Positions 25,111 through 34,115 are shown, counted from the first letter of the stretch. The stretch is 64,000 nucleotides of DNA from Oscillospiraceae bacterium (GCA_015064505.1 SVSB01000001.1:62001-126000); one strand, 5' to 3'. Made by a program: numbers and translations. The notes: generated by a model not told the origin, from the letters alone.

Positions 25111-26247
25111 TCAAAAATCATTCCTGAACTCAATGCTTCTCCAGGCGATATTTCCGTCCTTCAGGGTCATACGGGGAGCAAGGAAATAGGAAGCGTCTAT
25201 GCGGTGGCGTCTGCCGTCAAAGAGCACGCCGCCGTCGTTTTTTACCTCAAATACCGCAATATCGGCTCTCTCTCCCACCTTCAGTCTGCCGCCCGTGAAG
25301 CCCAAAATATCTGCGGCGCCGGAGGTTGCGCGGCGAAGGACCTCCCCCTCGTCCATACCGAGAGAAACAAGCTTTGAAAGGGTCATCGGCAAAGCAAAGG
25401 TACCGCTGAAGAACACGCCCTTATCCGTAACGTCGCCGCCGATAATATCGGGCAAGAAGCCCTCTGCAAGAGCGATCTTGAAAACCTCAAAATCAAAATG
25501 GAAGCAAGCGTCTCCCACGTCGAATATCACTCCCCGCTCACGGGCCTCCAGAATACGGCGATCTATCCTATCCCCGTCAATTACGGTATTCCCCCTGCCC
25601 TGATAGGTGTGGGTGAAAATATCTCCCTCGCCCATCATTTCAGCAAGCTCACCCGCGGGAAAATCGGGGTCTGAAACGTGGGTGCAAAGAGGCACGCCGA
25701 GGCCGTGAGCAAGATCAAGGGCGGCGGCAAGAGGTGCTTTGCCGTAATGACGGGAGCATTCCTTGCCCATTCTTATTTTAAGACCGCACAGCTTGTCGGG
25801 ATATTTTTCAAACATACGTTCTATTTTTTTCTTATCGAATTTTTCCGGGTCTATATCCTCCGGATAGGAGCGCAGGCTGTTAAGCCCGTAGGAGCAGACG
25901 TTCATAAAAAGCCGCGTTTCCACGGGGGCGGTGTACATTGCGTGCGCAACGGAATCAACGGTGTTACAGCCAACGCTTCCCGCGTCAAGAGCGGCGGTAA
26001 CGCCGAAGGGCAGGCAGGCAAGCTTTGGGTCAACTCCGATGCCCGCGTATGGCGCAAGATGGGCGTGAGCGTCAATAAGACCCGGAGTAACGGTCATACC
26101 CGTGCAGTCTATCTTAAAATCGGCATTATAGTCCTCAATCCCGCCGATTGCGGCAATTTTACCGCCGTAAACGGCAATATCGGTGCCGCCTTCAATAAAC
26201 CTTTCACCGTCAAAAAGACGGCAGTTCTTTAAAATAACGTCGTACAT
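25111..26247 (-). CDS. Amidohydrolase/deacetylase-family metallohydrolase
   Basis: The 378-residue cyclic-amidohydrolase-fold protein has GLIDAHAHLAPY (two metal His, residues ~57-68), LKIRMGKE carrying the possible bridging Lys, LCTHVSD (His), FTHTYQGRG (His) and the catalytic Asp in GGDVTDKG. These features match the Atu3266/EF0837-type subgroup, which deacetylates N- or O-acetylated small acids. ATG 26247 is preferred because GTGAGGTCTGTT lies upstream; a GTG at 26259 is the longer alternative. It converges on the KDG operon and might release its substrate from a conjugate, but that link is only positional. Confidence 0.83.
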   Translation of the reverse strand: MYDVILKNCRLFDGERFIEGGTDIAVYGGKIAAIGGIEDYNADFKIDCTGMTVTPGLIDAHAHLAPYAGIGVDPKLACLPFGVTAALDAGSVGCNTVDSVAHAMYTAPVETRLFMNVCSYGLNSLRSYPEDIDPEKFDKKKIERMFEKYPDKLCGLKIRMGKECSRHYGKAPLAAALDLAHGLGVPLCTHVSDPDFPAGELAEMMGEGDIFTHTYQGRGNTVIDGDRIDRRILEARERGVIFDVGDACFHFDFEVFKIALAEGFLPDIIGGDVTDKGVFFSGTFALPMTLSKLVSLGMDEGEVLRRATSGAADILGFTGGRLKVGERADIAVFEVKNDGGVLFDGRRHRIDASYFLAPRMTLKDGNIAWRSIEFRNDF

Positions 26248-26266
26248 AACAGACCTCACAAAATGC

Positions 26267-26295
26267 TTGCATAATATTCAAAACAATGCTACAAT
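26267..26295 (+). promoter_or_regulatory. Promoter of the GNAT gene
   Basis: TTGCAT, 17 bp and TACAAT lie 32 bases upstream of ATG 26328. The same TTGCAT -35 is found at metK and mreB. Confidence 0.65.
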
Positions 26296-26327
26296 ATTAT
26301 AAAAGGAAGAAAAAACGAGGAGCGTCT

Positions 26328-26891
26328 ATGAAAAACGATCTTTCCGCATACCGTTGGCACAGAAACGGTATCACCCTGCGCCCCCAGACAAACGCCGACT
26401 GGGTGCACTTTTTCAATAACTATTTTGACAGCGAAAGGCGCTTCAATTTTTATTCCGAGGCAGAGGGTCCCGAATGCGAGCGTTCCGCAGAGGAGCGATT
26501 TGCCACGTTCCTTGCGAAGTCCAGGGAGAAAGGCAATATGGACCTTGCGGCAGAGGATGCGGAAGGAAACGTTGTAGGCTCTCTCGATCTTTACGCGGTA
26601 GACAAGCGCCACGGCACGTTCCAGATCGCCGTTGCGGTCTGTGACGGGCACACGGGCAAGGGATATGCAAAAACCATGATGAGCATACTCCTTGACTACT
26701 GCTTCGGCGAGCTTCGCCTTAATAAGCTGAACGCCCGCGTAATGGAGGGCAACGAAGCTTCAAAAAGATTGCATCTTTCTCTGGGCTGCAAGGAAGAAGG
26801 CGTGCACAGAGAGATGTACTTCCACGGCGGAAGATATATAGACGAATATTTCTACGGTCTTACGAAAGCAGATTGGGAACAGAGAAAATAA
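26328..26891 (+). CDS. GNAT-family N-acetyltransferase (RimJ/RimL type)
   Basis: The 187-residue protein has the acetyl-CoA-binding motif A as QIAVAVCDGHTGKGYAKTMM (Q/R-x-x-G-x-G/A variant) near residue 105, then LNKLNARVMEGNEASKRLHLSLGCKEEG, typical of the ribosomal-protein-acetylating RimJ/RimL group. The acceptor is unknown and could be a protein N-terminus, an antibiotic or a metabolite. ATG 26328 follows GAGGAGCG. It ends one base before the convergent end of dut. Confidence 0.82.
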   Translation: MKNDLSAYRWHRNGITLRPQTNADWVHFFNNYFDSERRFNFYSEAEGPECERSAEERFATFLAKSREKGNMDLAAEDAEGNVVGSLDLYAVDKRHGTFQIAVAVCDGHTGKGYAKTMMSILLDYCFGELRLNKLNARVMEGNEASKRLHLSLGCKEEGVHREMYFHGGRYIDEYFYGLTKADWEQRK

Positions 26892-27332
26892 TCATTTCCT
26901 GCCCGTGGAGCCGAAGCCTCCGTCGGAGCGCACGGTATCCGTAAGTTTGGTTGCTTCACAGAACTCAAATTGCGGTGCCTGTGCAATAACCATCTGGGCA
27001 ACGCGCTCACCGCTCTCCACCGTTTGAAGAGCGGAGGAATGATTATGGAGGGCGACCATTATCTCACCGCGGTAATCCGCGTCGATAACACCCACCTTGT
27101 TTGCGGGGGCAAGTCCCCTTTTTGAGGCAAGTCCGCTTCTTGCGTATACGAAGCCTGCGTATCCCACGGGGATCTCCATAGCAATGCCCGTGTGGATCAG
27201 TACGGTTTCACCGGGCGCCACGGCAACTGCGCTCTCCTCTGCAGAAAAAAGATCAGCTGCGGCGGCGTATTCACTTGAATAAACGGGTATTTTACCAAGA
27301 GGCGAAAGAATTTTAACGTTTATCTTTTCCAT
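26892..27332 (-). CDS. dut: dUTP diphosphatase
   Basis: The 146-residue trimeric dUTPase hydrolyses dUTP to dUMP and pyrophosphate. All five motifs are visible: AAAADLFSA (I), YARSGLASK (II), GVIDADYRGEI (III), GERVAQMVI (IV) and the C-terminal Gly-rich RSDGGFGSTG (V). The length is standard. It converges on the GNAT gene with no gap. Confidence 0.96.
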   Translation of the reverse strand: MEKINVKILSPLGKIPVYSSEYAAAADLFSAEESAVAVAPGETVLIHTGIAMEIPVGYAGFVYARSGLASKRGLAPANKVGVIDADYRGEIMVALHNHSSALQTVESGERVAQMVIAQAPQFEFCEATKLTDTVRSDGGFGSTGRK

Positions 27333-27471
27333 ATCATTCTCCGTTATTTTTTATATAGCTTTATTTTATCACGGGCACGGAGGAAAGTAAAGCAGAAGAA
27401 ACGAAGAGTGAGAAAAATACTTTTAAAAATTAAAAAAATCGCTGAAAATCAACGATAAAATCAAAAAAACC

Positions 27472-27500
27472 TTGACAATGGCAGTATTTGTGTGTATAAT
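27472..27500 (+). promoter_or_regulatory. Consensus sigma-A promoter of yceD-rpmF
   Basis: TTGACA and TATAAT are exactly 17 bp apart with TGTG before the -10 box. Confidence 0.92.
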
Positions 27501-27555
27501 ATCTTGTGCTGTTGTTCAATCGTGAGTAATTGTGCGATTTTGGAGGGCATTTGAG

Positions 27556-28104
27556 ATGATAATTGACCTTACTGCTCTCTTAACGGGAGAAGCTTCCACC
27601 ATCGATATTGAGTTTGATTTCACCCCCGATATGGGTGAAGAGGCTCCGATGGCGCTTGCGGATGTTTCCTTCCCCCACGGCGCTCACGCAAAGGGCAGGG
27701 CTGTGGATAACGCAGGCTATATCCGCCTGGAGCTGGATGTTTCAGCTCCCTGGCAGGGGGAATGTGCCCGTTGTCTGGAGCAGGTAAACGGAACGCTGGA
27801 GTTCTTCTTCGAACGCACCGTAGCCGCCAAGGGTACCCTCGAAAACGAGGAGGAGGTTGCAGACTATTCCTCCGAGTACCTGATTGCCGAAAACGGCAAG
27901 ATCGCTCCTGTAAAGGAGCTTTCCGACAGCATCGCCTTTGAATTTCCATCAAAGGTGCTGTGTGATCCCGATTGTCCCGGTATGTGCGCCCGTTGCGGCA
28001 AATCTCTGAAGAACGGAGACTGCGGCTGCAACAAAAAAGAGCATGATCCCCGTTGGGACGTGCTTCGCACCATGAAATTCCCCGATGATCCGGCGGATCA
28101 ATAA
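27556..28104 (+). CDS. YceD/DUF177 protein
   Basis: The 182-residue protein begins at ATG 27556, eight bases after GGAGGG; a GTG 24 bases upstream is less likely. It has the DUF177 segment WQGECARCLEQVNG and a C-terminal Cys cluster (CDPDCPGMCARCGKSL then DCGC) that should bind zinc. YceD is encoded upstream of rpmF across bacteria and is linked with 23S rRNA maturation or accumulation. The same arrangement is kept here. Confidence 0.9.
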   Translation: MIIDLTALLTGEASTIDIEFDFTPDMGEEAPMALADVSFPHGAHAKGRAVDNAGYIRLELDVSAPWQGECARCLEQVNGTLEFFFERTVAAKGTLENEEEVADYSSEYLIAENGKIAPVKELSDSIAFEFPSKVLCDPDCPGMCARCGKSLKNGDCGCNKKEHDPRWDVLRTMKFPDDPADQ

Positions 28105-28158
28105 TTAAGTTTATAAAATAATTAGATAGCGGTTTTCCGCAACTCAGGAGGTGTAACC

Positions 28159-28353
28159 ATGGCAGTACCAAAGGCAAAAGTTTCTAAGGCTCGCAGAGAT
28201 AAGAGACGTTCCAACGTTTGGAAGCTCACCGCTCCCGGACTTGTAAAGTGCCCTCATTGCGGCGAGTATACTCGTGCGCACCGTGTTTGTGCAGCTTGCG
28301 GCTTCTACGACGGCGTTCAGATCGTCAAGAATGCTGACGAAGCTAACGCGTAA
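28159..28353 (+). CDS. rpmF: 50S ribosomal protein L32
   Basis: The 64-residue protein begins MAVPKAKVSKARRDKRRSN and has the zinc-ribbon pairs CPHCG and CAACG. This is the zinc-binding form; zinc-free paralogues lack the Cys. AGGAGGTGTAACC precedes the start. Confidence 0.97.
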   Translation: MAVPKAKVSKARRDKRRSNVWKLTAPGLVKCPHCGEYTRAHRVCAACGFYDGVQIVKNADEANA

Positions 28354-28362
28354 ATTTTAAAG

Positions 28363-28391
28363 AAAAACCGCCGCGCGCACGGCGGTTTTTT
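28363..28391 (+). terminator. rpmF terminator
   Basis: CCGCCG and CGGCGG form a stem with six T after it, ten bases past the rpmF stop. Confidence 0.9.
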
Positions 28392-28428
28392 CAATTCTCC
28401 GCATTTCTTTACTTCCGCGGAACAAAAC

Positions 28429-28467
28429 AAAAAGTGTCAACGGAAAATTTCCGTTGACACTTTTTTC
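28429..28467 (-). terminator. spoVG terminator
   Basis: AAAAGTGTCAACGGAAA and TTTCCGTTGACACTTTT form a near-perfect palindrome with T runs on both sides, just past the spoVG stop. Confidence 0.9.
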
Positions 28468-28491
28468 GTTCGGTGGTATACTGTTAACAGA

Positions 28492-28821
28492 TCAAAGATC
28501 CGTGCCCTCGCTGCCGTCAGCAAAGGCAGACTCGGAATTCTCCTCGTTTGCCATAACCTCGGCAAGAGCAACCTCGCGGTTATACGCGTCGATCACCTGC
28601 TCCTCCATTCTTGCGCGGAAGTCGGAGTTGATGGGGTGAACGATGTCACGGTATGTTCCGTCGGGATTCTTGCGGCTGGGCATTACGATAAAGATCTTCT
28701 CTCTTGCGCTGATGACCTTAACGTCGTGCAGAGCAAGCTGACCGTCAAAGGTGACGGAAACGATGGCCTTCATGGGGCCCTCGTCAAAAAGCTTTCTTAC
28801 TTTGATATCAGTGATTTCCAT
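28492..28821 (-). CDS. spoVG: SpoVG, RNA/DNA-binding regulator
   Basis: The 109-residue protein starts MEITDIKVRKL at ATG 28821 after GAAGGAGAATTTTTA. It has the conserved FIVMPSRKNPDGTYRDIVHP core and the SpoVG C-terminal helix. SpoVG is a small nucleic-acid-binding regulator affecting septation during sporulation, capsule and virulence genes. It is divergent from murC, with about 145 bases between the starts. Confidence 0.96.
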   Translation of the reverse strand: MEITDIKVRKLFDEGPMKAIVSVTFDGQLALHDVKVISAREKIFIVMPSRKNPDGTYRDIVHPINSDFRARMEEQVIDAYNREVALAEVMANEENSESAFADGSEGTDL

Positions 28822-28965
28822 TAAAAATTCTCCTTCATACAGTCGAAATCCGACCAAATTATGTCCTTTTTATCATTATATTTGCCTTATATGATGGCTA
28901 TGTGAACAAAAAATTCTAAAATCGATATCCTTTTTAAACAATTTGTTAACAAACCGAGGTACCAT

Positions 28966-30351
28966 ATGTCACTACCCAACACAAGATACGGAGCAAAGGC
29001 AATATGCGAGATGCTGGCGGGCGGAAAAAAGGTTTTTTTCTGCGGTATCGGCGGCATACATATGTCCAGCCTTGCCCATATTGCCGCGCTCATGAACTGC
29101 AAGGTAAGCGGCTCGGACAGACGCCGCTCCCCTCTTACGGAGAGGCTTGAAAAGGAGGGCGCTGTTATATATTATTCCCATAATGCGGAAAATATTCAGG
29201 ATGCGGAGCTTTTTGTTTACACCGTTGCAATTTCTCCCGATAATCCCGAGTATCTGGAAGCCCAAAGAAGAGGCATCCCCACGGTCAGCCGTGCGGATTT
29301 TCTCGGCTTCGTTATGTCCGCGTATACAAATCGCGTTGGCATCAGCGGCGCCCACGGAAAAAGCACCTGCGTTTCCATGGCGGCGCATATATTTGCGGAA
29401 ACGGGTATGGATCCCACCGTCATTTCGGGCGCGGAATACGCAGGCATGGGCGGTGCTTACCGCATCGGCGGCAAAAAGGATTTCATTTTTGAATCCTGCG
29501 AATATATGGATAATTTCCTTTCCTTCTGCCCCAATCTTGCGGTCATACTGAATATAGAATTCGACCACGCCGATTATTTTGCGGATCTTGAGGCGGTGCG
29601 CGCATCCTTTGCAAGCTACGCAAGACTTTCCATTGCAAACGGCGGCAGGGTTCTTGCAAACGGCGACGACGAAAACACCCGTATCGCCCTTGAGGGTATA
29701 GAGCATATTACCTTCGGCATCGGAGAAAACAACGATTACCGCGCCGTTGATATCAAGATAGAGAATGGCAATCCCCGCTTCACGGTGATCTGCCCCGATG
29801 GGGAAAAATACGCTGTTTCCCTGCCCGTTGCGGGAGAGCATAACGTTTATAACGCACTTGCATCCTTTGCCGCCCTTGATATATGCGGCGGCAACAGAGA
29901 AAAGGCAGCCAAGGCGTTTGATAGCTTTATGGGCGCAAAGCGCCGCATGGAGTTCAAAAAAGAGGTGCGCGGAGCAAAGATATTTGAGGATTACGCCCAC
30001 CATCCCACGGAGATACGCGCCACCATCCGTGCCGCAAGAATGGCACAAGGCGGCAGAGTGATATGCGTGTTCCAGCCACATACCTATTCCCGCACCGCAG
30101 AGCTGCTTGAGGATTTTGCCACCGCCCTCGGAGAGGCGGATAAAACCTATCTCCTGCCCATTTACAGCGCAAGAGAGACGGATACCCTCGGCGTATCCTC
30201 CGAGCTTTTGGCGTCAAAAATTGACGGCGCCGTGGCGGCGGAAAGCTTTGAAGCTCTGGCAAAGATCCTTAACGCCGAGCTTAAAGAGGGCGACACCCTT
30301 CTCATTACCGGCGCGGGCGACGTTATAGCTCTCACGGATTTGATAAAATAA
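28966..30351 (+). CDS. murC: UDP-N-acetylmuramate--L-alanine ligase
   Basis: The 461-residue Mur ligase adds L-Ala to UDP-MurNAc in the cytoplasm. The N-terminal UMAG-binding FCGIGGIHMSSLA, the ATP loop GISGAHGKST (~residue 120), NIEFDHADYF and the C-terminal DYAHHPTEI segments are all present. The start follows GAGGTACCAT. Being alone and divergent from spoVG it is outside the dcw cluster, as in other Bacillota. Confidence 0.95.
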   Translation: MSLPNTRYGAKAICEMLAGGKKVFFCGIGGIHMSSLAHIAALMNCKVSGSDRRRSPLTERLEKEGAVIYYSHNAENIQDAELFVYTVAISPDNPEYLEAQRRGIPTVSRADFLGFVMSAYTNRVGISGAHGKSTCVSMAAHIFAETGMDPTVISGAEYAGMGGAYRIGGKKDFIFESCEYMDNFLSFCPNLAVILNIEFDHADYFADLEAVRASFASYARLSIANGGRVLANGDDENTRIALEGIEHITFGIGENNDYRAVDIKIENGNPRFTVICPDGEKYAVSLPVAGEHNVYNALASFAALDICGGNREKAAKAFDSFMGAKRRMEFKKEVRGAKIFEDYAHHPTEIRATIRAARMAQGGRVICVFQPHTYSRTAELLEDFATALGEADKTYLLPIYSARETDTLGVSSELLASKIDGAVAAESFEALAKILNAELKEGDTLLITGAGDVIALTDLIK

Positions 30352-30407
30352 TACACACGGCAAATCTATCTCCATTTTAAAGCTTAACTCCTTTCTAACG
30401 CTTAACG

Positions 30408-30440
30408 GTAGGGGGCGGCACCTTGGAAGCCGCCCCCTAC
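30408..30440. repeat. Dispersed GTAGGGG hairpin element, copy 2
   Basis: GTAGGGGGCGGC and GCCGCCCCCTAC form a 12-bp perfect stem with a 9-base loop, between murC and tRNA-Thr. The core is shared with copies at 6879 and 63803. Confidence 0.75.
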
Positions 30441-30467
30441 CTATAAAAATAATTTTCAAAAAAACTA

Positions 30468-30496
30468 TTGACAAAATGGATCGCATCTGTTATAAT
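30468..30496 (+). promoter_or_regulatory. Consensus promoter of tRNA-Thr
   Basis: TTGACA, 17 bp and TATAAT: full consensus, 18 bases before the mature tRNA. Confidence 0.93.
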
Positions 30497-30514
30497 AACC
30501 CTTGCTGTGAGAGT

Positions 30515-30590
<76 letters not shown>

Positions 30591-30623
30591 AAAATCCCGT
30601 TCACGAAAGTGGGCGGGATTTTT
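30591..30623 (+). terminator. tRNA-Thr terminator
   Basis: AAAATCCCGTTCAC, a GAAA loop, GTGGGCGGGATTTTT begin directly after the encoded CCA. Confidence 0.85.
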
Positions 30624-30712
30624 ACTTATTACTTCTTACTTCTTCACTCTTACTTCGAATAATGTTTTGAACGGGATTTTTGGAAGGTAATAAGTAAGAA
30701 GTAATAGGTAAT
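30618..30712. repeat. Imperfect inverted AT-rich repeat
   Basis: ACTTATTACTTCTTACTTCTTC near 30624 is the inverse of the AAGTAAGAAGTAATAGGTAATAAG tract near 30689, and the word CGGGATTTTT occurs beside both. It may be a decayed small repeat unit between the tRNA gene and the pseudogene. Confidence 0.5.
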
Positions 30713-30717
30713 AAGTA

Positions 30718-30746
30718 TTGAGGCTTCGCCGCTTTTATGCTATAAT
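30718..30746 (+). promoter_or_regulatory. Promoter of the small membrane-protein pseudogene
   Basis: TTGAGG, 17 bp and TATAAT, 24 bases before ATG 30770. Confidence 0.6.
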
Positions 30747-30769
30747 ACAGCCAAGGCGGTGAGTTATAT

Positions 30770-31077
30770 ATGGGATGCTTGTTTTTTCCTTTAGAGTTAT
30801 TGGTTGACGGTATTATTGAGGGCTGATTTTACTTGATGGAATGGATAATTCCTGAAAGGTATATTACACGAACGGTCCAAATTGTTTTAAAGGTTTTTGT
30901 TTGGATTCTTTCTGGTTTGCTCTTTGTGATAATATTCCTAGGTGTTTTTGCTATTATTTCACCAGATCCTGATACACATTTATTGGGGAAATATATGATT
31001 TTATACCTCTTGGAATAAGTGTCATTCAAATTCTTTTAGGTATTATTGTGCGTATAATTTCAAAAAAGAAAAAATAA
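30770..31077 (+). pseudogene. Decayed small two-helix membrane protein gene
   Basis: The reading frame from ATG 30770 (after AAGGCGGTGAG) encodes MGCLFFPLELLVDGIIEG, stops at TGA 30824-30826, and continues in the same frame through FYLMEWIIPERYITRT and a hydrophobic helix. After the TTTT run at 30999-31002 the frame must shift: one extra T gives IPLGISVIQILLGIIVR then KKKK and a stop at 31075-31077. Repaired, it would be about 102 residues with two membrane helices and a basic tail. TGA is an ordinary stop elsewhere in the window, so the first lesion is a real nonsense change (TGG to TGA is one base). The sequence is more AT-rich than its neighbours. Function unknown. Confidence 0.7.
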
Positions 31078-31123
31078 AGAAAATCCTCGGTTTTCACCCA
31101 GTTCTTTTTCGGACACGAATGAC

Positions 31124-31156
31124 AAAAATCCTGAAAACTTTGTTTTCAGGATTTTT
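31124..31156 (+). terminator. Terminator after the pseudogene
   Basis: AAAATCCTGAAAAC, TTT loop, GTTTTCAGGATTTTTT. An outer pair CGGACAC/GTGTCCG encloses the hairpin. Confidence 0.85.
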
Positions 31157-31200
31157 TATTTGTGTCCGCAGAACACAACCATATACACACTACGAAAACA

Positions 31201-31237
31201 AAAACGGAATGCACCGAAAAATGCATTCCGTTTTTTT
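31201..31237 (-). terminator. pepD terminator
   Basis: AACGGAATGCA and TGCATTCCGTT pair, with a T run on the minus strand, 3 bases past the pepD stop. Confidence 0.88.
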
Positions 31238-31240
31238 ATT

Positions 31241-32671
31241 TTACTTCTCAATCAGCGTAAGCAGGACCTTCCAGATACGCTCGCAGGAGGAGATGGACAT
31301 TCTCTCGCGGGGGGTGTGGATATCGTGCATATTGGCGCCGATGGATATCATATCCATATGGGGCGCCTTCTTTTTGAAGATGCCGCATTCAAGGCCGGCG
31401 TGGATGCCCTGAACATTGGGGCGGGTGCCGAACACCTTTTCGTATGCATCGCCGTACTCTGCGCAAAGAGCGCTGTTCTTGCTGTAAGCCCAGCCGGGAT
31501 AACGGTTTCTTTCCGATTTTTCCGCGCCGTGGAAGATGCAAAGGGAGGTAACGATATAATCAACGCCGTCAAGCTTATCGTCGCTTGCGCTGCGGCAAAG
31601 CATGGATACGGAAAGTCCCTCCTCCGCAAGCTTTACTATGCCGATATTGGCGCTGGTTTCAACTATTCCCAGATCCTCGTTAAACTCAAGCGCACCGTAA
31701 GGCAGAATGGAAACGAATTCCGCGCATCTGCGGCTGTCCTCGCGGGAGAGCATCTTTTCGGGGGCAAGCACTCTTTCAAGAGTAAAGCCCACTCCCGCCT
31801 TATCCTCCTCGTTGAGTCCTGCAATAAACTCCTCCTTGTATGCCTCAAGGATCTCCGTTGCCTTCTTTATATCCGTAACCGCAAATACGGCGGATGCGGA
31901 GCGGGTAATGGCGTTATCCTTGCTTCCGCCCTCAAAGGCGCAAAGATTGACTCTTACCTGACGGCAAAGGGTCTGGAGCGCTTTTGCAAGCTCGCGGTTT
32001 GCGTTTGCTCTGCCAAGGTGGATATCGGCGCCGCTGTGTCCGCCCGCAAGACCGTCTATCGTCAGCTTAAGGGCAACGCCGTCGCAATCCATAAAATCAA
32101 AGCGGAGCATCATATCCATACGCATACCGCCCGCACAGCTTACAAGCACCGTGTTCTCCTCTTCGGAATCAAGGTTCACAAGCTTTTTTGCGGTAACGGG
32201 GGCAAAATCAAAGGCGGTAGCTCCACCAAGACCAACCTCCTCGTCGGAGGTGAAGAGGAACTCAAGTCTGGGATGGGAGGGTGCGGCACCGTCAAGAAGC
32301 GCAAGCATTGCGGCAACGGCAAAGCCGTCGTCACCGCCAAGGGTGGTGCCGTCGGCGCGGAGCCAATCGCCCTCGCGGATAAGAGTAACGCCCTCGTTCA
32401 GCACGTCCCACTGAACGCCTTCGTCCGCCTCGCATACCATATCGGTATGGCCCTGGAACATAAGAGCGTCCTCCCCTTCTCTGCCCTCGGTTGCGGGCAG
32501 AACGGCAAACACGTTATGCTTTGCGTCTCTTACGTATTCAATATTTCTTTCACGAAGGAACGCCTCCAGATAGTCGGCGATCTTTTCCTCGTGCCCCGAG
32601 GGGCGGGGGATCCTTGTTATCTCCTCAAAAAAGTGAAGCAGTCTTTCTGCGGAAGATGCTGAAAAATCCAT
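31241..32671 (-). CDS. pepD: Aminoacyl-histidine dipeptidase (Xaa-His dipeptidase, M20)
   Basis: The 476-residue zinc dipeptidase has QGHTDMVCEAD (metal His/Asp), DGTTLGGDDGFAVAA (bridging Asp), FTSDEEVGLGG (catalytic and metal Glu), NLDSEEE, and GLAGGHSGADI in the lid domain. It hydrolyses carnosine-like and other unspecific dipeptides in the cytoplasm. ATG 32671 is preceded by GGAGGAAATT; the longer start at 32683 would be TTG within that site. It follows the MATE gene after 16 bases, so mreB, MATE and pepD probably share a transcript. Confidence 0.93.
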   Translation of the reverse strand: MDFSASSAERLLHFFEEITRIPRPSGHEEKIADYLEAFLRERNIEYVRDAKHNVFAVLPATEGREGEDALMFQGHTDMVCEADEGVQWDVLNEGVTLIREGDWLRADGTTLGGDDGFAVAAMLALLDGAAPSHPRLEFLFTSDEEVGLGGATAFDFAPVTAKKLVNLDSEEENTVLVSCAGGMRMDMMLRFDFMDCDGVALKLTIDGLAGGHSGADIHLGRANANRELAKALQTLCRQVRVNLCAFEGGSKDNAITRSASAVFAVTDIKKATEILEAYKEEFIAGLNEEDKAGVGFTLERVLAPEKMLSREDSRRCAEFVSILPYGALEFNEDLGIVETSANIGIVKLAEEGLSVSMLCRSASDDKLDGVDYIVTSLCIFHGAEKSERNRYPGWAYSKNSALCAEYGDAYEKVFGTRPNVQGIHAGLECGIFKKKAPHMDMISIGANMHDIHTPRERMSISSCERIWKVLLTLIEK

Positions 32672-32687
32672 AATTTCCTCCAAATTA

Positions 32688-34115
32688 TTACGAAAGCTTT
32701 ACGTTCTTCCATTTATCGCCCGAAATGCGAATGCTGGAAGCGAAAGAGCGTGTAGTCTGGTCAATAAACAGCGCGATCCAGGCGCCGATAACGCCGAGCC
32801 CCGCGGGATAACAGAGCAGATAAGCAACCACGGGACGGATAATGCCGATGCTGAAAAATGATGCAACGGCAGTATAATGAGTATCGCCCGCGCCGCGCAA
32901 GCAGCCGGTATTGATGGTCTGCACCACCTGAAAAAGCGCCACAACGGCGATGATGCGCATAATTTTTTCGCCGGTGTCCACAACGAAGGGCACGTCGGAA
33001 AATAGGCTTACAAGCCATCTGCCCCAGAGCATAAATACGGTGAACATCACAACGGAAATGATCATTCCCACTCTTTGCGCCGCCTTTGCGCTGAGCTCCG
33101 AAAGATCGGAGCGATTCTTACCCAGATTCTGCCCAACGAGAGCGGAGGCGGCAACGCCAAGGCCGTCGCCAAAGGCAAAGGTAATGGAAATAAGGGTCAT
33201 ACATATCTGGTGGGTGGCAAACTCGTCGGTGCCAAGCTCCGCAACCACCTTTGCAAACATAAACATACCAAAGCGCAAGAAGAGCTGCTCAAGCCCCGTA
33301 CCCATGGCAACGCGACCGATCATACCCATATATCTGCGGCTGATATGCTTAAGGCGGGCAACGGAAAGCTTCAGGTATCCGTCCTTACGCAGAACCGAGG
33401 AAACGGAAACGGCGCAGGCGCAGATATTGCCAAGCAAGGTGGCGATTGCGGCACCCGTAATCTCAAGGCGGGGAAAGAACCAATGTCCGTTTATGAGAAA
33501 GAAGTTGAAAACAACGTTTACCACGTTTGCAATAACCGTGGTGCGGAAAGCGATCTTCGTGTTTGAGCAAGCGCGCTGTGCCGCGTTTATAGCCATACCG
33601 AAGGCGTTGATGCACACGCCCGCAACGGTGATGAGAAAGTATACCCGTGCTTCGGGCAATATAGCCGCGTTCTCTCCCGTGGCTCCCGCAAATTTAAGAA
33701 GCGGAACGGCAAACAACGAAGCAAAAGCAAAGGCAAGCACCGCAAGAGCAAGGCAAAGGAGCAGGCCCGTGTGCATGGCGGCGTTAGCCCCATCACGGTC
33801 ACCCTGCCCCTTTTTGCGACTTACAACGGCAGTTATACCTGCGTTAATTGAAAAGAATAAAGCGAATATCAAAAGACGGGGCTGGTTCGTCAGTCCCACG
33901 GCGCTGATGGCAGCGGTGGAAAGAGTGCCCACCATCATGGTATCCACAAAGCTCGTCATGGCGGTAACGGCGGATTCCAGCATACTTGGCCACGCAAGCT
34001 TCAAAAAACCACCGTAAAGCTCCCGTGATCCGGGAAGCTCTCCCAACCTTTTCTCGGGCTTCAGCAAGCTCTGGGGTGAAAAAATCCTGTCAAAAAAACG
34101 TCTGAAAATACTCAT
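32688..34115 (-). CDS. MATE-family efflux transporter
   Basis: The 475-residue membrane protein has 12 predicted helices in two halves, with MLESAVTAMTSFVDTMMVG in helix 1 and the matching second-half start GLEQLFLRFGMFMF. MATE proteins export cationic drugs or metabolites using Na+ or H+ gradients; the substrate cannot be told. It begins 6 bases after the mreB stop and lacks a good ribosome site, suggesting translational coupling. Confidence 0.9.
   Translation of the reverse strand: MSIFRRFFDRIFSPQSLLKPEKRLGELPGSRELYGGFLKLAWPSMLESAVTAMTSFVDTMMVGTLSTAAISAVGLTNQPRLLIFALFFSINAGITAVVSRKKGQGDRDGANAAMHTGLLLCLALAVLAFAFASLFAVPLLKFAGATGENAAILPEARVYFLITVAGVCINAFGMAINAAQRACSNTKIAFRTTVIANVVNVVFNFFLINGHWFFPRLEITGAAIATLLGNICACAVSVSSVLRKDGYLKLSVARLKHISRRYMGMIGRVAMGTGLEQLFLRFGMFMFAKVVAELGTDEFATHQICMTLISITFAFGDGLGVAASALVGQNLGKNRSDLSELSAKAAQRVGMIISVVMFTVFMLWGRWLVSLFSDVPFVVDTGEKIMRIIAVVALFQVVQTINTGCLRGAGDTHYTAVASFFSIGIIRPVVAYLLCYPAGLGVIGAWIALFIDQTTRSFASSIRISGDKWKNVKLS

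Noticed and set aside
28905..28945. Sigma-H promoter for spoVG (AAAGGATATC ... AGAATTTT on the minus strand)
   Set aside because: The two half-sites are about six bases closer than in known sigma-H promoters; the match is probably due to AT-rich sequence.
30824..30826. TGA recoded as Trp or selenocysteine in the small membrane protein
   Set aside because: TGA ends several genes here with tight ATGA overlaps, no SECIS-like structure is evident, and the same gene also has a frameshift, so decay is simpler.
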